NCBI RefSeq assembly: GCF_900167555.1 | Contig: NZ_FUYF01000007.1 | Span: forward strand, 62,001 to 126,000 | Origin: Gemmiger formicilis | GTDB lineage: Bacteria; Bacillota; Clostridia; Oscillospirales; Ruminococcaceae | Reading direction: 5' to 3' | DNA length: 64,000 bases | Shown: positions 25,168-33,684 of the stretch, one piece after another | Numbering within the stretch: the first letter of the stretch is position 1 | Layout of the letters: the number at the start of each line of letters is the position of its first letter | Position numbers and translations under genes: made by a program | Notes under the pieces: model-generated | The model's input: only the letters and a program-made list of their open reading frames with translations | Databases searched by the model: none | What the model was told of the DNA's origin: nothing

Positions 25168-25994
25168 ATACTGCTTATCAAAGTCTTTGCGCCCGGCTCA
25201 TGATGGCCGGTGTGCCCGATGCCCGCTTTGATGCGGTGCAGCTGTACAAATTTGTCACGGGCCGTGACCCGCGCCTGGACAACGGCCCCACCCCCGACGA
25301 GGCTTCGAGCCTTCGGGTCCTGGGTGAGCGCCGCGCCGCCCGTGAGCCGCTGCAATACCTGCTGGGCGAGTGGGATTTTATGGACTTTACGCTCAAGGTG
25401 GGCCGTGGCGTGCTCTGCCCCCGCGCCGACAGCGAGGTCGTCTGCGAGGCGGCCATCGAGCTGTTGAAGGACGCAGAAGCGCCCGTGGTCTACGACCTCT
25501 GTGCGGGCACGGGTTGCCTGGGCCTGGGCATTGCCAGGCATCTGCCCGGCGCGGCTGTGACCTGTGTAGAGAAAAGCGCCGACGCCTGGCCCTACCTGAC
25601 CGCCAATGTGGCGGGGACCGGCGTGCAGGCCGTGCAGGACGACATCTTTACCTATTATAATAGGCTGCCCTCCGGCGAGGCCGATCTCATTATCTCGAAC
25701 CCGCCCTACCTGACGGCGGAGGAGATGGCACACCTGATGCCGGAGACGGCCAGAGAGCCTGCCATGGCGCTGGACGGCGGCGCGGACGGACTCGATTTTT
25801 ACCGCCTGCTGACCGCGCATTACCGGGACGCACTGCGCCCGGGCGGCTGGCTGGTGCTGGAGATCGGCTGTGCCCAGGCCGCCGACGTGCTGGCACTGGG
25901 GGCGGCTAACGGCTGGGTCAACGGCAGCTGCCGTAAAGACTACGGCAGCAATGACCGGGCTGTTTTGCTGCAAAAACCTGAAAAAAGCTGCTGA
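25164..25994 (+). CDS. prmC: Release factor glutamine methyltransferase
   Basis: The 276-residue enzyme methylates the GGQ glutamine of peptide release factors with SAM. An N-terminal helical domain precedes the Rossmann methyltransferase: DLCAGTGCLGLGIA for SAM and the diagnostic SNPPYL motif. It uses a GTG start that overlaps the DUF1385 stop, preceded by AGGAGG. prfA is not in the window. It is followed by the recA promoter. Confidence 0.93.
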   Translation: MNTAYQSLCARLMMAGVPDARFDAVQLYKFVTGRDPRLDNGPTPDEASSLRVLGERRAAREPLQYLLGEWDFMDFTLKVGRGVLCPRADSEVVCEAAIELLKDAEAPVVYDLCAGTGCLGLGIARHLPGAAVTCVEKSADAWPYLTANVAGTGVQAVQDDIFTYYNRLPSGEADLIISNPPYLTAEEMAHLMPETAREPAMALDGGADGLDFYRLLTAHYRDALRPGGWLVLEIGCAQAADVLALGAANGWVNGSCRKDYGSNDRAVLLQKPEKSC

Positions 25995-26032
25995 AAATCC
26001 GATTTATGGGACACAAAACACACAACAAAATG

Positions 26033-26061
26033 TTGTAATTTACTCGTAAATCGTATATAAT
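26033..26061 (+). promoter_or_regulatory. recA promoter
   Basis: The -35 TTGTAA (26033-26038), a 17-nt spacer and -10 TATAAT (26056-26061) lie in an AT-rich gap. I found no clear LexA box of either the Gram-positive or the proteobacterial type nearby. Confidence 0.7.
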
Positions 26062-26113
26062 AGGTACAAACGCAAATCATAAGTATACTTGCAGATAAAA
26101 GGAGAACCGCAAC

Positions 26114-27286
26114 ATGGCAGCAAAAAAAGATACCGCACCCAAAACGGCAGCCCCCGCCGCCGATAAGAAGGCCGCGCTGGAAACCGCGTTGGCGCAGATT
26201 GAAAAGCAGTTCGGCAAGGGCGCCGTCATGAAACTGGGCGCGAACGTCACGATGCAGGTCGACGCGATCCCCACCGGCAGCCTGGGCCTGGATCTGGCGC
26301 TCGGCATCGGCGGTGTGCCCCGCGGGCGTATCGTCGAGGTCTACGGCCCCGAATCCTCCGGTAAAACGACGCTGGCACTGCAAATTCTGGCAGAGGCCCA
26401 GAAGATGGGCGGCGAGGTCGCCTTCATCGACGTCGAGCACGCCCTCGACCCGACCTATGCCGCCGCGCTGGGCGTTGACATTGACAGTCTGCTGGTCAGC
26501 CAGCCCGACACCGGTGAGCAGGCCATGGAGATTTGTGAGGCTCTCGTCCGTTCCGGTGCCATCGACGCGGTTGTCGTCGACTCCGTTGCGGCTATGGTGC
26601 CCCGCGCTGAAATCGAGGGTGAGATGGGCGACAGCCACGTTGGCCTGCAGGCCCGTCTGATGAGCCAGGCCCTGCGCAAGCTGACCGGCGTCATCGGCAA
26701 GACGAACACCGTCTGCATCTTCATCAACCAGCTGCGCGAGAAGGTCGGCGTTGTCTACGGCAACCCCGAGGTCACCACCGGCGGACGCGCGCTGAAGTAC
26801 TATTCCAGCGTGCGGATCGACGTGCGCCGCATCGAGGGCCTGAAGGACTCCACCGGCGCGTTCATCGGCAACCGCACCCGCGCCAAAATTGTGAAAAACA
26901 AGGTCGCGCCCCCGTTCCGTGAGGCCGAGTTTGATATTATGTTCGGCGAGGGCATCTCGAAGATCGGTGAAATTCTTGACCTTGGCGTCAAGCTGGGTGT
27001 CGTCCAGAAGAGCGGCGCATGGTTCAACTACGGCGAGATGCGCCTGGGCCAGGGCCGCGACAACGCCAAGCAGTTCCTGAAAGACCACCCCGAGGTCTCC
27101 GACGAAATCGAGAAGATCGTCCGCGCGAACTCTGACCGCCTGCTGGCCGCCGGTAAGAAGGGTACCGTCAAGCCGCTGGACCCGAGTGAGGTCATCAAGC
27201 CCGCGGCAGCCGCTGAAGCCCCTGCCGCTCCCGCCGCCAAGACGACGGGCAGCGAGGTCGACCTCGATATTATGGTCGACGAATAA
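26114..27286 (+). CDS. recA: Recombinase A
   Basis: The 390-residue RecA promotes strand exchange and activates the SOS response. It has the P-loop GPESSGKT at residues 78-85, the Walker B region [11 protein letters not shown], the MAW-like [10 protein letters not shown] and the DNA-binding loop near TGVIGKTNT. The N-terminus carries a short lysine/alanine-rich extension and the C-terminus an A/P-rich linker ending in an acidic DIMVDE tail. recX follows after 3 nt, the usual control pair. Confidence 0.98.
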   Translation: MAAKKDTAPKTAAPAADKKAALETALAQIEKQFGKGAVMKLGANVTMQVDAIPTGSLGLDLALGIGGVPRGRIVEVYGPESSGKTTLALQILAEAQKMGGEVAFIDVEHALDPTYAAALGVDIDSLLVSQPDTGEQAMEICEALVRSGAIDAVVVDSVAAMVPRAEIEGEMGDSHVGLQARLMSQALRKLTGVIGKTNTVCIFINQLREKVGVVYGNPEVTTGGRALKYYSSVRIDVRRIEGLKDSTGAFIGNRTRAKIVKNKVAPPFREAEFDIMFGEGISKIGEILDLGVKLGVVQKSGAWFNYGEMRLGQGRDNAKQFLKDHPEVSDEIEKIVRANSDRLLAAGKKGTVKPLDPSEVIKPAAAAEAPAAPAAKTTGSEVDLDIMVDE

Positions 27287-27289
27287 GCC

Positions 27290-27907
27290 ATGCCGCGCTT
27301 AACGCAAATCAAGGAGACAAAAAAAGGCCGTCTGGCGCTGTTTTTAGACGGCGAGTTTGCCTTCTCGCTGGATGAGGACACCTTCGCCGCTGCCGCCCTG
27401 CACCAGGATGACGAGCTGGAGGACTGGCAGATCGAGGAGCTGCGCAAGAAAAGCGAGACCCGCCGCGCGCTGGACAAGGCCATGGATTATTTATCCCTGC
27501 GCGACCACGCGGCAGGGGAGCTGTACCAGAAGCTCTGCCGGAAGTTTGACGCCCACAGCGCTGCCTACGCCGTGGCGCGGGCGGGGGAGCTGGGGCTTTT
27601 AAACGATGTCTCGTTTGCCCGCCGCCGCGCCGCGGAGCTGCTGCGCAAGCGCAAGTCCCGCCGCGAGATTTTAAACGATCTTTCGGCCAAGGGCATTGAC
27701 CGCGACACCGCCGCCGATGTGGTGGAGGAACTGTTTGCCGAGACAGACGACGGCGAAAGCCCCGAGCTGGAGACGGCCCGCGCGCTTGTGCAGCGGCAGT
27801 ACGCCGCCAAGCTCGCCGCCGGTAAGCGCGACCAGGTCGCCGCCGCCCTCGCCCGCCGCGGGTTTAGCCATGCGGTGATACGGGAAGTGCTGTCCGACGA
27901 CGAATAA
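27290..27907 (+). CDS. recX: Regulatory protein RecX
   Basis: The 205-residue protein is mostly helical with the three-helix RecX repeats (for example RALDKAMDYLSLRDHAAGEL and FARRRAAELLRKRKSRREIL). RecX binds RecA filaments and limits their activity. It starts 3 nt after recA and is translationally coupled. An N-terminal beta extension (ETKKGRLALFLDGEFAFSL) is common in clostridial RecX. Confidence 0.93.
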   Translation: MPRLTQIKETKKGRLALFLDGEFAFSLDEDTFAAAALHQDDELEDWQIEELRKKSETRRALDKAMDYLSLRDHAAGELYQKLCRKFDAHSAAYAVARAGELGLLNDVSFARRRAAELLRKRKSRREILNDLSAKGIDRDTAADVVEELFAETDDGESPELETARALVQRQYAAKLAAGKRDQVAAALARRGFSHAVIREVLSDDE

Positions 27908-27921
27908 AATCCAGCTGCCCT

Positions 27922-28086
27922 GTAGGGGCCGGGCATGCCCGGCCCTCGGCCTGCCGATTGCATCCCCTTGACGGTTCGCATTGTAGGGAGGGGTCTTGAC
28001 CCCACCGCGGCGGCCAGAGGGCTGGCCGCCCTACAATTTTCGGCAAACATCTGCCGCCCTGCGGGGTGTCGGGGAACCGCCCCTAT
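27922..28086. repeat. Family A repeat array, copy A7 (several units)
   Basis: A chain of hairpins: GTAGGGGCCGGGCATGCCCG, GTAGGGAGGGGTCTTGACCCC, GCGGCCAGAGGGCTGGCCGC with CCCTAC, and a last GCGGGGTGTCGGGGAACCGC unit. It starts 14 nt after recX. Confidence 0.78.
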
Positions 28087-28129
28087 AATCCTGCGCAAAC
28101 CATACAATATTATATTAAAGGACTACCCA

Positions 28130-29470
28130 ATGAAAATTGCCATTATCTCCCTCGGCTGCCCGAAGAACCAGGTCGACGCCGACGTATTCTGTCACGCCCT
28201 CATCAAGGACGGCCACACTACCGTGGCTGACCCCGCCGAGGCTGACATTATCATCATCAACACCTGCGGCTTCATCGAGTCCGCCAAGACCGAAGCTATC
28301 GAGAATATCCTGATGGCCTGCCAGTACAAGCAGGAAAATCCTGACCTCAAGGTCATTGTGACCGGCTGCCTGGCTGAGCGCTACAAGCAGCAGATCATTC
28401 AGGAAATCCCCGAGGTCGATGCCGTTGTCGGCATTGGCTCCAACGCCGCGCTGCCCGCCATCGTCCGCCGCGTCTGTGCCGACGGTGCGGGCCAGACCGA
28501 GAGCTACGGCCCCAAGAGCGATATGCAGCTCGGCGGTGCGCGCGTTATCTCGACCCCGCGGCACTACGCGTACTTAAAAATTGCCGAGGGCTGCAACAAT
28601 GGCTGCTATTACTGCGCCATTCCGCTGATCCGCGGTGCGCTGCGCAGCCGTGAAATCAACGACTGCGTCGCCGAGGCCCGCTGGCTGGCGGGCGAGGGTG
28701 TGCGCGAGCTGATTCTGGTCGCGCAGGACCCCACCGCCTACGGCGAGGACTGGGGCAGACCCGGCGCCATCTGTGAGCTGCTGGACCGCCTGCAGGAAAT
28801 CGACGGCATCCGCTGGATCCGTATCCTGTACGCCTATCCCGAACGTATCAGCGATGCATTTATTGCCGCCATGGTCCGCAACACCAAGGTCGTGCCCTAT
28901 CTCGACCTGCCCATCCAGCACTGTGATGACGCGGTGCTCAAGGCCATGAACCGCCGCGGCGGACGCAAGGAGATCGAGGACGCGATTGCCCGGCTGCGCG
29001 CGGCCATCCCCGGCATCACGCTGCGCACGACGCTGATTGCGGGCTTCCCCGGTGAGACCGAGGAGCAGTACGCAGAGCTGTGCGACTTCGTCAAGACCGT
29101 CAGGTTTGACCGCCTCGGCTGCTTCGCCTACTCCGCCGAGGAAAACACCGTGGCCGCAAAAATGCCGAACCAGATCGACGAGGAGACGAAGCAGCGCCGC
29201 GCCGATCACATCATGGAGCTGCAGGCCGAGGTCAGCGCCGAGCGCGAGGGCGAGAAGGTCGGCCATACCTATGAGTGCATCTGCGACGGTGTCGATGACG
29301 AGACCGGCATGTATCTGCTGCGCACCAAGGCCGACTGCCCCGAAATTGACGGCAACGTGCTGACCCCCGCGGACACCCCGCTGGAGACCGGCGCATTCTA
29401 TAAGGTGACCATCACCGATTCCGACACCTACGACCTGTACGGCTACGCGGAAGAAAGGCTGGAGGACTAA
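28130..29470 (+). CDS. rimO: Ribosomal protein S12 methylthiotransferase
   Basis: The 446-residue radical-SAM enzyme adds a methylthio group to an aspartate of S12. The N-terminal UPF0004 domain carries cluster cysteines C10, C46 and C80. The radical-SAM motif C155-x3-C159-x2-C162 is in EGCNNGCYYC. A C-terminal TRAM domain ends the protein. The start KIAIISLGCPKN distinguishes RimO from MiaB. The ATG at 28130 follows AAAGGA; a longer frame upstream is repeat sequence. pgsA follows after 3 nt. Confidence 0.95.
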   Translation: MKIAIISLGCPKNQVDADVFCHALIKDGHTTVADPAEADIIIINTCGFIESAKTEAIENILMACQYKQENPDLKVIVTGCLAERYKQQIIQEIPEVDAVVGIGSNAALPAIVRRVCADGAGQTESYGPKSDMQLGGARVISTPRHYAYLKIAEGCNNGCYYCAIPLIRGALRSREINDCVAEARWLAGEGVRELILVAQDPTAYGEDWGRPGAICELLDRLQEIDGIRWIRILYAYPERISDAFIAAMVRNTKVVPYLDLPIQHCDDAVLKAMNRRGGRKEIEDAIARLRAAIPGITLRTTLIAGFPGETEEQYAELCDFVKTVRFDRLGCFAYSAEENTVAAKMPNQIDEETKQRRADHIMELQAEVSAEREGEKVGHTYECICDGVDDETGMYLLRTKADCPEIDGNVLTPADTPLETGAFYKVTITDSDTYDLYGYAEERLED

Positions 29471-29473
29471 GCT

Positions 29474-30049
29474 ATGAATCTGCCCAATAAACTGACGATG
29501 ATGCGCGTTGTTTTGGTGCCCGTCTTTATGATTTTTGCCGCCGTCTCCCACTATGGAACAGCGGACTTCAATACGGCTTATATGCTGATTGCGGGCGTCA
29601 TCTTCGCCATTGCCAGCATTACGGATTTTCTGGACGGCTACCTCGCCCGCAAGAATCATCTTGTCACCGACTTCGGCAAGTTCATGGACCCGCTGGCCGA
29701 CAAGTGCCTGACCACCGCGGCGTTCATTTACATGGTCACCGATCACGTCTGCTCGCCCATCGTGCTGGCGGTCATCCTGTTCCGTGAGTTCGCAGTGGCC
29801 GGTGTGCGTATGCTGGCCGCCGAGACCGGCACGGTCATTGCCGCCAACATGTGGGGCAAGGTCAAGACCGTTTTGCAGATGCTGACCATCATCTTCTACT
29901 ACTTTGTCGGTGCGCTGGCCGGGCCCACGGATGTTGGCTTTGTCAGCTTTGTTACCGTTGTGCTCTGCTGGCTCTGCGGCGCGGCGACCCTGCTCTCCGG
30001 CGGCATCTACCTGTGGCAGAACCGCAAGCTGTTCATGCAGGCGAAGTAA
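29474..30049 (+). CDS. pgsA: CDP-diacylglycerol-glycerol-3-phosphate 3-phosphatidyltransferase
   Basis: The 191-residue membrane enzyme makes phosphatidylglycerol phosphate. The CDP-alcohol phosphotransferase motif is complete: D51, D54-G55, A58-R59, G68, D72 and D76 within DFLDGYLARK and FGKFMDPLAD. It starts 3 nt after rimO, an arrangement common in Firmicutes. Repeat A8 follows its stop by 13 nt. Confidence 0.95.
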   Translation: MNLPNKLTMMRVVLVPVFMIFAAVSHYGTADFNTAYMLIAGVIFAIASITDFLDGYLARKNHLVTDFGKFMDPLADKCLTTAAFIYMVTDHVCSPIVLAVILFREFAVAGVRMLAAETGTVIAANMWGKVKTVLQMLTIIFYYFVGALAGPTDVGFVSFVTVVLCWLCGAATLLSGGIYLWQNRKLFMQAK

Positions 30050-30062
30050 CAGCCGCCGCGCA

Positions 30063-30147
30063 GTAGGGGCCGGGCATGCCCGGCCCGCGGCCTTGCCATA
30101 CATGCCATTTTACATCAGGTGCCGGGCCGGACATGTCCGGCCCCTAC
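30063..30147. repeat. Family A dispersed intergenic repeat, copy A8
   Basis: Starts GTAGGGGC and ends GCCCCTAC. Hairpins are GCCGGGCATGCCCGGC and GGGCCGGACATGTCCGGCCC, the mirror combination of copy A2. Confidence 0.85.
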
Positions 30148-30178
30148 AAGGCAACGGACCCAATAAGGAGACCCCAAC

Positions 30179-32122
30179 TTGTCAAAGCTCAATCTCCGTA
30201 CATTTTTAAAATGCATCTACCGCAGGATGGCCCGCCTGGAGCGGGCCGTCCTGTTGCTGCTGTGCATTTTTGCCGTCAAGTTCGTGTTCAGCACGGCGGC
30301 GCATTTTGCCGTGCCGCTGCAAGTTGTCGATATGCTCGGCAGCGGGCGGAATCCGGTGGATGTATGGCTGCTGCTGCTCTGCTGCACGGCGGTGCTGGGC
30401 ACATTCTGCCTGTACCGCCGCGCGGCGCGGGCGATTGGCGCAAAATGCACAAAAGCGGATGCCGTCATTTTAGCAGTCTGCATAGCGGCCAGCGCCGCAT
30501 TCTATCTGCACGCCATGGTGGGCCGCCAGAGTCTCTACCTGTGGGACAACGCGACCTACTACAATCTGCAGGTGCGGCTGGAATCCAACTTTGCGGACGG
30601 CGTCTTTACCGGTGTCGGCTCGACCATCTACAAGACGTGGTTCAACGACTACGCGCCGCTGGTCATCAATCTGCTGGCGGAGCCGTTCTTCATGTTCACG
30701 CCGCGCACGGCCAACACGTTTGCGCTGCTCTGCGCACTGCTGATCCCGTCGCTCGTCTACTACAGTGCATGGCTTCTTCTGACGGTGCTGCGCCGAAAAT
30801 TGCAGCCAAAGGCCCCGGTGCTGTTCACGGCGCTCTCTATGGCATTCGTCCTGTTGCTGCCGCTTTTGCACATTGCGCTTTACCGCGGTATGCCGGACCT
30901 GCTCGGTGTCGCGTTCGCGTTTATGCTGCTGGCGCTCGGCGTCGGGTACGATTTCAGCCAGCCGGCCCCCGCGCGGCTTGTGTCGCTGGCGGCCTTTACG
31001 GGTATGCTCATGCTGACCCGCCGCAGCTACATGTTTACCGTTGTGGCGTTCTTTTTGCTGTATGGCGTTTGGGTGTTGGCCCGCGCTGCACGCGCCCGGC
31101 AGGTTCAGACCGCCCTGCGCTTCGGCAGGTTTGCCGCGGCCTCGCTGGTCTGCGTCGGCGTACCGCTGCTGCCGATGTTCTGGCGCATCGCCAAGGCCGA
31201 CTACAGTGACCGCTACGCGACCTACCAGACCGGCGGCTTTCTGGCAGAGCTGGCCAACCAGCGTGTCTATCTGGGCTGGCTCGTGTTTGCGATTATGCTG
31301 ATCGGCATATTATACGGGCTGTATAATGCTAAGGCCCGTGCGCTCGCCGTTCTTGCCGCCGTCGGCGCGGTGCTGACCGTGCTGCTCGTCACCCGTGTGC
31401 AGAACATGGACGACCATCAGTCGCTGGCCGTCGCGCCGTTCTACCTGCTGGGCTGCTTCCTCTGTGCGCTGCTCGTCAGCGATTTGCCGTGGGCGTGGCC
31501 GCGCCGCATTCTGGCCGTATCGGCGGGCGTGCTGTGTGCGCTGAACTTCGGCGCGTGCAGCCAGCTGCTGCCGGTGGTTTTCCCCAGCGGATTTTACAGC
31601 GGACTGTACTTTTACGTGGACAGCCCCCGCAATGATTTACAGCAGGTTGCCGAGGTCAACGCCTGGCTGCGGGAGAACTGCACCGGCGAAAACTCCGCCT
31701 ACATGATCTGTCACGGCGTAGTCTACAGCCCGGATGTGTTCCGCATCTCGGCGCTGCCGGATGAGTCCATCCGCAAAATTCTGCCCTACGGTGCCTGCAA
31801 TCCCGGCAATGATGCCTTCCCGAAGGAGCTGCTCACGGCGCAGGTCGTGCTGACCTGTACGCCGTTTGACCCCAACAACCACACCGAGAAGATGAACGCG
31901 GCCTTCCTGGAAAACCAGGAAAAGTATGCGCCGTTTGAGCTGGCAGCCACCTTCGACATGGGCAACGGCTACACGATCACGGCCTACCGCCGCGTTAAAG
32001 AACCGACGGCGGCAGAGCTCGACACCTACCGCGCCTATCTGGCCGAGGAGAACGAGCGGTTCCCCTACAATTTCAGTGCTGTCTGGGACGAGCTGGCCGT
32101 GCAATTCGCAAATAACGGCTGA
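30179..32122 (+). CDS. Large polytopic membrane protein, GT-C glycosyltransferase-like
   Basis: 647 residues, with about ten or more transmembrane helices in the first 460 and a soluble C-terminal domain of about 160 residues. After the third helix an extracytoplasmic loop has acidic LYLWDNATYYN, consistent with GT-C topology. Start is TTG at 30179, with AAGGAG 10-15 nt upstream. I cannot name the family or donor sugar. It may use lipid-linked sugars made by the GtrB-like enzyme. A promoter for cysS begins just after its stop. Confidence 0.7.
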   Translation: MSKLNLRTFLKCIYRRMARLERAVLLLLCIFAVKFVFSTAAHFAVPLQVVDMLGSGRNPVDVWLLLLCCTAVLGTFCLYRRAARAIGAKCTKADAVILAVCIAASAAFYLHAMVGRQSLYLWDNATYYNLQVRLESNFADGVFTGVGSTIYKTWFNDYAPLVINLLAEPFFMFTPRTANTFALLCALLIPSLVYYSAWLLLTVLRRKLQPKAPVLFTALSMAFVLLLPLLHIALYRGMPDLLGVAFAFMLLALGVGYDFSQPAPARLVSLAAFTGMLMLTRRSYMFTVVAFFLLYGVWVLARAARARQVQTALRFGRFAAASLVCVGVPLLPMFWRIAKADYSDRYATYQTGGFLAELANQRVYLGWLVFAIMLIGILYGLYNAKARALAVLAAVGAVLTVLLVTRVQNMDDHQSLAVAPFYLLGCFLCALLVSDLPWAWPRRILAVSAGVLCALNFGACSQLLPVVFPSGFYSGLYFYVDSPRNDLQQVAEVNAWLRENCTGENSAYMICHGVVYSPDVFRISALPDESIRKILPYGACNPGNDAFPKELLTAQVVLTCTPFDPNNHTEKMNAAFLENQEKYAPFELAATFDMGNGYTITAYRRVKEPTAAELDTYRAYLAEENERFPYNFSAVWDELAVQFANNG

Positions 32123-32129
32123 ATCCCCC

Positions 32130-32158
32130 TTGCAACCGCGCCTTGCGTTGGCTATAAT
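32130..32158 (+). promoter_or_regulatory. cysS promoter
   Basis: TTGCAA (32130-32135), 17-nt spacer, TATAAT (32153-32158). The leader is about 30 nt, too short for a T-box. Confidence 0.78.
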
Positions 32159-32195
32159 AAAAGCATCCCTATATAGAGGAAGGAACGTGCAAGCT

Positions 32196-33593
32196 ATGCA
32201 GATCTTCAACACCATGACCCGCCAGAAAGAGGAGTTTGTCCCCCAGAAGGAGGGCGAGTACCGCATCTATGTCTGCGGCCCGACGGTTTACAACTATATC
32301 CACATCGGCAATGCGCGCCCGATGATCGTCTTTGACACGCTGCGCCGCTATCTGGAATACTGCGGCAACAAGGTCTACTATGTCTCCAACATCACCGATA
32401 TTGATGACAAGCTCATCAAAAAGGGCCAGGAGGAGGGCACCTCGATGCAGGAGGTCGCCCGCAAGTTTGAGGCCGAGTACATCAGGGATTCCGACGGTCT
32501 GAACGTCAAGGCCCCCACCGTGCGCCCCCGCGCTACCGAGCATATCGGCGAGATCATCCACATCGTCAAGGACCTCGTGGACTCCGGCCACGCCTATGTG
32601 GCCCGCAACGGGGATGTCTACTTCCGCGTCAAGTCCGACCCCGGCTATGGCAAGCTGAGCCACCTGAACCTCGACGACCTCGAGAGCGGCAACCGTGAGC
32701 TGCGCAGCCGTATGGACGACGACCTGAAGGAGGACCCCGCCGATTTCGCAGTCTGGAAGGCCGCCAAGCCCGGCGAGCCCTACTGGGAGAGCCCCTGGGG
32801 CCACGGCCGCCCCGGCTGGCACATTGAGTGCAGCGCCATGGCCCGCAAGCACCTGGGCAAGACCATCGACCTGCACGCCGGCGGTCAGGACCTGATCTTC
32901 CCCCACCACGAGAACGAGATCGCCCAGAGCGAGTGCGCCAACGGCTGCACCTTCAGCCGCTACTGGATGCACAACGGCTTCCTGAACATCAACAACGAGA
33001 AGATGTCCAAGAGCGCAAACAACTTCTTCACGGTGCGCGAAATCGCCGACAAGTATGGCTACGAGCCGATCCGCTACTTTATGCTGACGGCTGGCTACCG
33101 CATGCCGCTGAATTACACCGTTGAGCTGATCGAGAGCTGCAAGAACAGCCTCGAGCGGATGTACACCTGCCGCGACAACCTCGATTTTGCCATCGAGCAT
33201 GCCCACGGCACCGACACGGCGCTGGTGGAAAAGTGCGAGGATGCGCGCAAAAAGTTCAAGGCCGCCATGGACGACGACCTGAATACGCCGGACGCTCTGG
33301 CTGCGATTTTCGATCTGGTCAAGGACATCAACACGCTGTCCGATGCCTCCGACAAAGCGACGCTGGAGACTGCCGCCAAGACGTTTGATGAGCTGACCGG
33401 CGTGCTGGGCCTGCTGTACAACCGCAAAAAGACCGACAGCATCCCCGCAGAGGTCACCGCACTGGTCGAGGAGCGCGCTGCCGCCAAGAAGGCCAAGGAC
33501 TGGGGCCGCGCGGACGCCATCCGTGCCCAGCTGACCGAGATGGGCTGGAGTGTCACCGACACGGCGCAGGGCCCGAAGCTCGCGAAGCTGTAA
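32196..33593 (+). CDS. cysS: Cysteinyl-tRNA synthetase
   Basis: The 465-residue class I synthetase charges tRNA-Cys. The HIGH motif is HIGN at residues 36-39, with zinc ligand C27 in YVCGPTVYN and later WHIECSA and HHENE. KMSKS is at residues 269-273. The ATG at 32196 follows GAGGAAGGAA and the promoter at 32130; the frame continues upstream into the previous gene. A degenerate family A repeat follows. Confidence 0.96.
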   Translation: MQIFNTMTRQKEEFVPQKEGEYRIYVCGPTVYNYIHIGNARPMIVFDTLRRYLEYCGNKVYYVSNITDIDDKLIKKGQEEGTSMQEVARKFEAEYIRDSDGLNVKAPTVRPRATEHIGEIIHIVKDLVDSGHAYVARNGDVYFRVKSDPGYGKLSHLNLDDLESGNRELRSRMDDDLKEDPADFAVWKAAKPGEPYWESPWGHGRPGWHIECSAMARKHLGKTIDLHAGGQDLIFPHHENEIAQSECANGCTFSRYWMHNGFLNINNEKMSKSANNFFTVREIADKYGYEPIRYFMLTAGYRMPLNYTVELIESCKNSLERMYTCRDNLDFAIEHAHGTDTALVEKCEDARKKFKAAMDDDLNTPDALAAIFDLVKDINTLSDASDKATLETAAKTFDELTGVLGLLYNRKKTDSIPAEVTALVEERAAAKKAKDWGRADAIRAQLTEMGWSVTDTAQGPKLAKL

Positions 33594-33615
33594 GATCATT
33601 TCAAAAAAACAGATG

Positions 33616-33670
33616 CAGGGGCGGCCTGCGCATCTGCGCCGCAGGGCGCGGGTGCGTGGGCTTGCCCCTG
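33616..33670. repeat. Degenerate family A-like repeat
   Basis: CAGGGGC...GCCCCTG ends replace GTAGGGGC...GCCCCTAC, and the inner hairpins (GATGCAGGGGCGGCCTGCGC region) are weak. Likely a decayed copy. Confidence 0.5.
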
Positions 33671-33684
33671 ATTTTGTGTGTAAC

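Noticed and set aside
26000..26113. LexA/SOS box upstream of recA
   Set aside because: I looked for GAAC-N4-GTTC and CTG-N10-CAG patterns around the promoter and found none convincing.
28574..30103. 509-residue minus-strand frame opposite rimO and pgsA
   Set aside because: Lies opposite two clear genes and extends into repeat A8; a GC-skew artefact.
32159..32195. T-box upstream of cysS
   Set aside because: The leader from the predicted start to the ATG is only about 30 nt, too short for a T-box.
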